The position numbers and the translations under genes were made by a program. Shown in pieces: positions 57,546-64,000 of a stretch of 64,000 bases of DNA. Below the pieces are notes generated by a model. The model searched no databases. It was given only the letters and a program-made list of their open reading frames with translations, and was not told the DNA's origin. This stretch comes from Anaspis maculata (taxonomy: Eukaryota; Arthropoda; Insecta; Coleoptera; Scraptiidae), in NCBI GenBank assembly GCA_949128115.1, contig OX421963.1:620001-684000 (forward strand). Reading direction: 5' to 3'. Numbering within the stretch: the first letter of the stretch is position 1; every line of letters starts with the position of its first letter.

Positions 57546-58455
57546 ATTAACAATTTCTCAATAGATTTACTCAAACCTTCTCAATAGATTTATTCAAGAC
57601 TCTCAAGGCTTTACTTGAAATTTATCACAAGACCAACTTAGATTTCTGAAGAAATTTACTCAGGATCTATCAACAGAATCACTTGAGATCTCTAATTAAC
57701 TTCAATCAAATGTTTTCGACAGAAATAAGTACCTACTCGAAATTTTCAAACATTCACCTGAGGTTCCTTGAAAAACTTACTCAACATTATTTTGTGAAAA
57801 GAGCTCAAGGCTTTTATGAAGATTTACTGGAGGTTTCTCATCCGAAGATTCTCTGGAGATTTCTCAACGGAATCGTTCAATATTTCTGGAAAGTTCAACT
57901 AGAGTGTTCTCAAGAGATTTCTGTGGATTTCTCAAGAAATTTGCTTGAATGCTCATCAGGAGTTCTGTCCAAGATTTCTCAAGATGATTTTTCAAGATAT
58001 CCACTTGAAATTCCTCAAGAGATTTATTCAATATTATAAGCTTCCCAAGAGAATCACTTGAAATTTCACTATAAATTTGCTCGAGATTTTTTTAAAGGTT
58101 CACTCGAGACCTCAAGACTTTTTTATAGATCTGCTTGAGGCTTGCCAAACGTTTCATTCGGGATTTCTCAAGATATTGCTTATAATTTTTTTGGAGATTT
58201 ACGTAAAACTCCTCAAAAGATTTGCTCCAGGGTTATCAAGAGTTATATCTGAGATTTCTCAAGATATTCACCTGAAATTTCTCAAAGGATGTACTTAAGA
58301 TTTCTCACGAACGAAATTTACTCAAGGTTGATCAACAAATCCACCTAAGATTTCCTTAAGAATTCACTTTGGATTTCTCTAAGTATAAATTTACACAAGA
58401 TTTTTGAAGGATATACTCACGACTTCTCAAACGATTCACTGAAGATTTCTTGGGG
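57546..58455 (+). repeat. Family F degenerate array (GATTTCTCAAGAGATTCACTTGA units)
   Basis: Units of about 22-25 nt with GATTTCTCAAG, AGATTTACTC and CACTTGAAATTTC phrases recur across about 0.9 kb. Frames through it (up to 118 codons) reflect the repeat. Confidence 0.75.
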
Positions 58456-58460
58456 ACGTT

Positions 58461-58735
58461 AGTAGTGTTGGCGATAAACAGGAAAAATGAAAACCGGTTC
58501 CGCTGAAACCGGTACTGAAAATCAGCTACGAAAACCGGTATTGGAAGCCGGTTCCAAAAACCGACATTGAAACCCGAGTCCGGAAACCGGTATTGAAAGC
58601 TGGCTACGAATACCGACTCCTAAAGCCGGCTCCGAGAGCCGGTTTCCAGCTATCATTGAATCCGCGGTTTTCGGAGCCGATTTTTGGAGCCAGCTTTCAA
58701 AACTGATCCGGTTGCCAGTACTACTTTGGACACAG
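58461..58735. mobile_element. Family C element with AGTAGTGTTGGC ends
   Basis: The left end AGTAGTGTTGGCGATAAA and the right end GGTTGCCAGTACTACT are inverted. The core is a degenerate CCGG array (GAAAACCGGTATTGGAAGCC type). It is similar in size to the 22.1-kb copy and separates family F from family A. Confidence 0.65.
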
Positions 58736-60800
58736 GAAACTTTCACTTCAAATTAATAATCCCTGACCCTATACATAATTTTATTAAAATGTCGACTTTA
58801 AACATGAAAAACTGCGATTACAGACAAGAAAAAATCGATAAATAAATATCTCAAAGTCAAACTTTTGAACACAGAAAAAAAAATCGACTTTTATCTCGAG
58901 ATTTCGACGTCAAAGACGAGATTCGGACTTCAAACATGAGAGACGGCGACTTCAATCAAGAAAAGCTTCGATTTTTATTTCGACTTCCGACTTATACCAC
59001 GAAATTTCGACTCATATACGAAAACTTGGGATTTTATTTCAAAATTTTGGCTTCAAGCGCAAAAAGCTTTGGCACGGGATTTGACATTTATCTCGGAATT
59101 CTCACTTTCAACTCGGAGAACTTCGTTTTCATAGAACAAAATTCAGACTCCAAACGCGAAACGCTACGACTTCAAAACAGGGAAGCTTCGATTCTTATCT
59201 CCATATTTTGACTCCAACCACGGAATTTTGACTTTGAACACACGAGAAACTTTGACTTTAACACCGACATGTCGACTTTAAACACGAAATTCAGACATGA
59301 AATACGGAAACTGCGACTCTGAACAAGAAAAGCTTCGATTTTTCTCTCGACATTCTTACCTCCACCACAAAATTTTGATTTCATCACAACAATATTGACT
59401 TTTTTTCCAAGATTCCGATCCCAATCGCAGAAAAAGCTACTTTAATCTCGAAATCTCAACCTGCATTAAGACTTTTATCTCAGAATTGTGACTTTCAACT
59501 AGACTTTTATCTTGAAATTGTGACTTAAAAATTAAAATTTAGACCAACAACACAAAAAACTGCAACTTCAAATAGCAAAGAACCTTCGATTTCCAATCTT
59601 GACTCCAAACACTGAAAACTCCGGCTTTAAATACGAAATTTAAACTCCAAACACGATAAGTGCGACTTTCACCAAGAGAAGCTTCGACTTTTATCCAGAC
59701 ATTTTAGCTTAAAGCATAACATTTTGACTTCAACACATCAGTCTCGACTTTCAGTCCAAAACTGCTAGTTTTCGGACTTTAAACGCAAAAAGCTCCAGCT
59801 TTTACTCCGAGATTTTGACTTGGAATGTAAGATTCAGACTTTAAACACGGAAAACTGCAACTTTATGCAAGAAAACTTCGACTTTCATTCCAACACTCCA
59901 CTTTAACCACGAAATGTCGACGTAAAACACGATTAGCTGCTATTTTTCTAATATCTCAATCCTGACTTCAACTAACAAGGTAGGCTGAACACGAAAACTT
60001 CGACTTTCCACAAAATGTCGACTTCAGCGCACAAAGCTTCGTCTTTTATTTCGAATTTTCGACTTGTAACATAAACAACTTCAGCTCCAAACACAAAATT
60101 CAGACTTCAAACGCGAAAACTGCGACTTTGAAGAAAATAGCTTCGACTTTTATCTTGACATTTCACTTTTAACCATGAAATTCTTACTTCAACACAAACA
60201 TTTAGACTTTTATTTCAAATTTCGACTTCAAACGCAAAAAGATCCGACTTTTTTTGGAATTTTAACTCCAAACAAGAAAAAGTTCGATATTTATCTATAT
60301 TCTGAATAAGACAACAAAATTTTGACTCCCAAAGACGGGAAACTTCGGCTTCAAATACAAAATTCAGACTTCAAACACGATAAGTACGACTCTGAACAAG
60401 GAAAGATTCGACTTTTATCTCGCCATCCCGACATTAACCATGACATTCAAACTTCGGAATATAAGTTTCGAGCTTTTGTTCAAAATGGAAACTTCAAATG
60501 CAGAAAGCTCTGGCTCTTATTCGCGATGTCGACTCGAAATGTGAAATTCAGATTCTAAACATAGAAAACTGCAACTTTACACAAGAAGAACTTCAACTGA
60601 TATTTCGACATTCCATTTTTCAAATGGCAAAATCACAAATTTCTCAATTATGACTCAACTTCAAGATTCGACTCAACACGGAAAGGAAAGTTCGACTTTT
60701 CTGAAAATGTCGACTTCAAACACAAAAACTGCGACTTCGAACAGAAAAAGCTTGGACTCTTATCTCGACATTCTTACTTAAACCATGAAATTTGGACTTA
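58736..60800 (-). repeat. Family A degenerate array (minus), 2.1 kb
   Basis: GACTTCAAACACGAAA and TTCGACTTTTATCTCGA units continue the minus orientation seen at 46.3-53.9 kb. Several stretches resemble parts of the duplicated segment at 46.3-52.9 kb, for example near 59.04 and 59.46 kb. Confidence 0.85.
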
Positions 60801-61108
60801 AGGGCGGAGTTGAATTGGTTAAATAAGCGTTGCGAAATCAATCCGTCTGGGTTTATTCCCTGATGGATTTTTACCATTTTGGTCTCTTTCGAAAGCTACA
60901 AGGATGTTGTTTGGTTTCAGCTCATTGGCATTCCCAAAATCCAAAAATAATAAAATATATTTCTGGATCTTGGAAATGCCAATGGGCTCAAACCAAAGAA
61001 CATCCTTGTAGCTTTCGAAAGAGACCAAAATGGTGGAAATCTGTCAAGAAATAAACCCAGACGGATTGATTTCGCAACGTTTATTTTACCAATTCAACAC
61101 CGTCCTTC
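60801..61108. mobile_element. Palindromic MITE, 308 bp
   Basis: The left end AAGGGCGGAGTTGAATTGG and the right end CCAATTCAACACCGTCCTT are inverted. The arms of about 130 bp are nearly perfect (GTCTCTTTCGAAAGCTACAA against its complement near 61010). The centre is AT-rich near 60950. It inserted into a family A array and is non-coding. Confidence 0.8.
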
Positions 61109-61384
61109 AACGCTGAAAGATTCGACTTCCGTCTTGAAAGATTGACTACAAGAAAAAAAGCTTTGATTTCCATTCCGAAATTCTGACTTCCAAACCGCAA
61201 TTGCGACTTCAACAACGAAATTTTGACTTCAAGTCAAAAAACTTTCATATCGACATGTCAACTTCAAACACGAAAAACTTCGGCTTCAAATACAAAATTT
61301 ATACTTCAAACACGATCAGTGCTACTTTGAACAAAAAAGTTCCCACTTTTGTCTCGAGATTCTGACTTGAAAATTTGACTTTGA
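61109..61384 (-). repeat. Family A array (minus), last block
   Basis: GATTCGACTTCCGTCTTGAA and ACTTCAAACACGAAAAACTTC phrases continue the array after the MITE. It ends where GGTGCTGTCAAAAACCAGG marks a family C remnant (61387). Confidence 0.75.
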
Positions 61385-61838
61385 ACTGGTGCTGTCAAAA
61401 ACCAGGAAAAATGAAAACCGATGTGCGATCGCGCGAGACATCGAAAATACTTTGAGACCCTAGTTTACAGACTTTTTGTTGTGTGAGGTAGATGCATCCA
61501 CCCCAGATGCAAGATTGAAGATAATTTGCAGAAAAATGAAAATTTTGTCAGAAAAATAAAATATTCCGGGAAAATAAAATTTCTTGGGAAAATCTCAAAT
61601 CTTATTCCAAATCATCTTATTGTGAAATTCGTCAATTAAGGGTTCAATTTGAGCTCCATCATTCAAGTCCGGTCTCGAAAATCCAGGCCGCTTTTACATT
61701 TTCAACCGGAAAATTCCAGGGAAATTGGTGAAAAATTGTTTGAAAATGTTCAAGAATCAGTTACCTCTTGTCTAAAAAAAGGAGAATCGGTTACGGGGTA
61801 AAAAAATTAAAAATTTGCAGTTGTTCCAGATATGAAAA
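61385..61838. other. Family C remnant followed by unassigned DNA
   Basis: GGTGCTGTCAAAAACCAGGA and ATGAAAACCG (61387-61417) resemble the left end of the 58461 family C element. The rest shows no recognisable feature. Confidence 0.4.
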
Positions 61839-61839
61839 C

Positions 61840-62235
61840 TGGGAAACCGTGGCACAGTGGGCCGATAGCTCAGATCAGCGTGGCGAAATACCCGGCTGAG
61901 TGTACGGGGGTCGAGGTTCGAATCCCACCACGGATATAAATATTTTTTCTGAAAGACTTTTTTGGAGGTATTGTTATTTATTCTTGAAGTAGTCATCATA
62001 ACTCATGCACTCCTCAAATTTCACTCGATTATCATGAAGAATTAAAAAAATATAGAAAAAATAATGAGTAATGCAACTTTTCTTGAAAAATTCATTTTAC
62101 CCAAAACCGCAAGTAGATGCAAATGGGAATGGCATCATTAGAAAGAAGAGCCTTTCTTCTATATAAAGTGGCTGTTCACTTTGTGTTTCTTCTTGATTTT
62201 CATGTAATCTATTTATTTTTTCAAAGTTGTGTTTC
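61840..62235 (+). mobile_element. tRNA-derived SINE, plus copy
   Basis: The A box TGGCACAGTGG (61850-61860) and the B box GGTTCGAATCC (61915-61925) both match the Pol III consensus exactly. Their spacing of about 54 nt suggests a class II tRNA ancestor. The acceptor-like ends CCGTGG and CCACGG can pair. The body continues to about 62235 and is shared with the inverted copy at 62405-62795. Confidence 0.75.
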
Positions 62236-62404
62236 AATGCTTTGTTGTATTTGTTCAAGCTGCTGTATTTTTTTATGATCCTTGATAATCGAGTGGAACT
62301 AAGGAAGTTTATGGACTATGATGATAACTTTGAGAATAAGTTAAAATAACTGCTCAGTTACCTTCAAAAGAAAAGAAAAAAGTTGCAGAGACTGAGATTA
62401 GAAC

Positions 62405-62795
62405 CACAACTTTGAAAAAATAAAACAATTACATGAAAAACAAAAAGAAACACAAAGTGAACAGCCACTTAATTTAGAAGGGAGGTTCTTATTCCTAATG
62501 ACGCCATTCCCATTTGCATCTATCTGCGGTTTTCGGGAAAATGAATTTTTCAAAAGAAAATTTCGCATCACTCATTATTCTTGCTTTAGTTTTTCAAATC
62601 TCGATCATAATCGAGTGAAATTTGAGGAGTGCATAAGTTATAATGAGTACTTTAAGAATAAATAACAATACCTCCAAAAAAAACTTACAGAAGAAAATAA
62701 ATAAAATAAGAAAAAAGATATCCGTGGTGGGATTCGAACCTCGACCCCCGTACACCCAGAAACGCCGGGTATTTTGCCCACTGGGCGTGGGTCCG
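62405..62795 (-). mobile_element. tRNA-derived SINE, minus copy
   Basis: It is the reverse complement of the 61840-62235 copy, with a B box on the minus strand at 62730-62740 (GGTTCGAATCC) and a degraded A box near 62770-62790. The two copies face tail to tail across about 170 bp, giving a hairpin-capable palindrome. A partial repeat of the body (GATAATCGAGTGGAAC, 62285) lies in the spacer. Confidence 0.7.
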
Positions 62796-63596
62796 ATTTC
62801 AAAAATTTTCCTTTGAAAAATTATTTCAATCTTTCCTTCAACTTTCAATCCCAGCATGTTTTCACCTGGAATGAATATTTCGTGGAGCTTATCTCATGTC
62901 AAAGTTTGCATTCCAGTTTTTTCAAGTTCACGGAATGTGCTAATTTCATTTTGAAAAAATCACTGTCGAAAAACCGGAACCGTGCCGATTTTGAAAATGA
63001 GTCTACACGATGCCCAATTCAATCTACTTTCGATGTCAGTTGGAATTCTCGAAGAAAGTCGATCTCCGAGCAGAAATTAATTTTTTAGCGGAGTCCTGCA
63101 TCAAAGCGAGTCGTCCTGGTCAAAATACTGGCAAGAGGCCCTCTCGGGTGGCAACGGCTGGGAGAAATTTTGAAAATTCATAACGCTCGACTGGAAAATG
63201 GTGGAAATTCACAACTGCAGACTTGATTTAACGCTTTTGTTGTGTTGTTCCCTGCCAAATTTGGTCCCAATCTTTTGAATCCATTTTGAATAATCAAATG
63301 GTAAAGTTTTGGACTTGGACATTTTTTATCATTTGACAGATGACAAATTGGGCAATGCTTTTAACTGTTCTAAGTACAGTTTTTATGTCTCTCAAACGGC
63401 CCATCGCAAGTCAAGTTCCGTGAGATATAGCTTCCGTCATTTCTTGATAGTGACACTTCCGTTTGACAGATGACAGCCAAAAACTGATGGGCTCATTCGA
63501 CGGTGAAACCATGTCTGTGTATGAAATTCCAAGTCCATCGGATGGACGTTGCGGCTGCTATCGTGGAAGGTTACAGACAAACAAACCTACAAACAT
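62796..63596. other. Unassigned DNA, no gene recognised
   Basis: Frames of 66-104 codons lack domains. The phrase TTTGACAGATGACA occurs twice (about 63342 and 63463), suggesting a local duplication or element fragment. Confidence 0.35.
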
Positions 63597-63817
63597 ACAG
63601 GATGATCACGCGAGAATTGACCCCCCTGCTGGAGGTTTCTCCTTTGAAATAATTTGGAAGTGAAAAAAAAATCCTGAACAATTTTTTCCGTAGATTTCAA
63701 AATTGTTTACCAAAATTTTTGACAACCTATAATATACAGGAGAAACCTCCAGCAGGAGGGTGAATTCTCATGTGATCACTCTTCAGTGGGGGAGTGATTC
63801 TTGCGTGATCACCCTGT
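63597..63817. mobile_element. Palindromic element with ACAGGRTGATCACG ends
   Basis: ACAGGATGATCACGCGAGAAT at the left is matched by ATTCTTGCGTGATCACCCTGT at the right. Inside, GCTGGAGGTTTCTCCT (63629) pairs with AGGAGAAACCTCCAGC (63737). It is a non-coding palindrome in the same broad end class as other ACAGGGTG elements here. Confidence 0.7.
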
Positions 63818-64000
63818 ACCCAGTGTGATAACTACAAACTATGATACAAATTTGTATTCGCAGAATAAAAAACTGTATCGATCCCAAACCAAAACATACA
63901 GGGTGCCGCATAAGTAAAACAAATTTCTGCTACACCTGTATACAGGGTTATTCAAAAGTCCGGAATAAAGTTCATGATTTTTTTCCATATTTATTGCGGA
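63818..64000. other. Window edge with two more ACAGGGT motifs
   Basis: CATACAGGGTGCCGCATAAG (about 63896) and TATACAGGGTTATTCAAAAG (about 63941) look like element termini. The partners would lie beyond the window. Confidence 0.4.

Noticed and set aside
57683..58039. 118-codon plus-strand frame
   Set aside because: It lies wholly in the family F array. Its repeated phrases follow the DNA repeat.
61850..61935. Functional tRNA gene
   Set aside because: The Pol III boxes are perfect, but the segment does not fold cleanly as a cloverleaf. It is followed by a long shared body and has an inverted copy at 62.7 kb, so it is a SINE head.

Overview
The window looks like a stretch of arthropod, most likely insect, nuclear DNA made almost entirely of repeats. 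The pointers to an insect are a BEL/Pao LTR retrotransposon, a Tc1/mariner relic, tRNA-derived SINEs, a Crypton-type tyrosine-recombinase relic with a 65-nt intron, and many palindromic elements whose ends read ACAGGGTG or CACCCTGT. The order cannot be fixed from the sequence. I see no convincing host protein-coding gene. Nearly all open reading frames are chance frames in AT-rich or short-period repetitive DNA.

Layout. 1-15.6 kb: unique-looking DNA carrying several long inverted repeats (1.26-1.95, 4.48-6.11, 6.76-8.80, 12.37-13.96 and 15.03-15.55 kb), a SINE, a small palindromic MITE, a GC-richer unique block (10.3-11.5 kb) and, on the minus strand at 14.24-15.02 kb, a broken tyrosine recombinase. 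16-20.1 kb: a MITE, then a degenerate array of about 20-nt units (family B) split by a SINE. 20.1-20.7 kb: an internally deleted Tc1/mariner element. 22.1-26.25 kb: a small element bounded by GTGCTGGCAA (family C), then arrays of families A and G. 26.25-31.04 kb: a nested composite with outer ends of family C, inner inverted blocks of family D (TTGACGC), and a core of family E (long CCCCTTGTGTCTT-type units). 32.1-34.3 kb: more family B and a 1.65-kb hairpin.

34.3-61.4 kb is dominated by family A, a degenerate array of about 20-22-nt units (GAAGTCGAAATTTCG type). It runs in one orientation to about 46.27 kb and in the opposite orientation from there to 53.85 kb. It contains higher-order repeats of about 0.8-0.9 kb and a tandem segmental duplication of about 3.4 kb. 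A full-length, apparently very young BEL/Pao element (38589-46085, minus strand) sits inside it, with two nearly identical LTRs, a 5-bp target duplication, a primer-binding site matching tRNA-Tyr and one uninterrupted 1742-codon gag-pol frame. The last part holds family F and C repeats, a nested hairpin (55.0-55.7 kb), a palindromic MITE (60.8-61.1 kb), two SINE copies head to head (61.8-62.8 kb) and another ACAGGGTG-ended palindrome.

The only intact gene is the retrotransposon polyprotein. It supplies the element's own capsid, protease, reverse transcriptase/RNase H and integrase. The rest is structural repeat DNA. Its most unusual property is that several unrelated short motifs have each grown into degenerate arrays of about 20-nt period, and that two of these motifs (C and D) also form the inverted ends of mobile-looking units.
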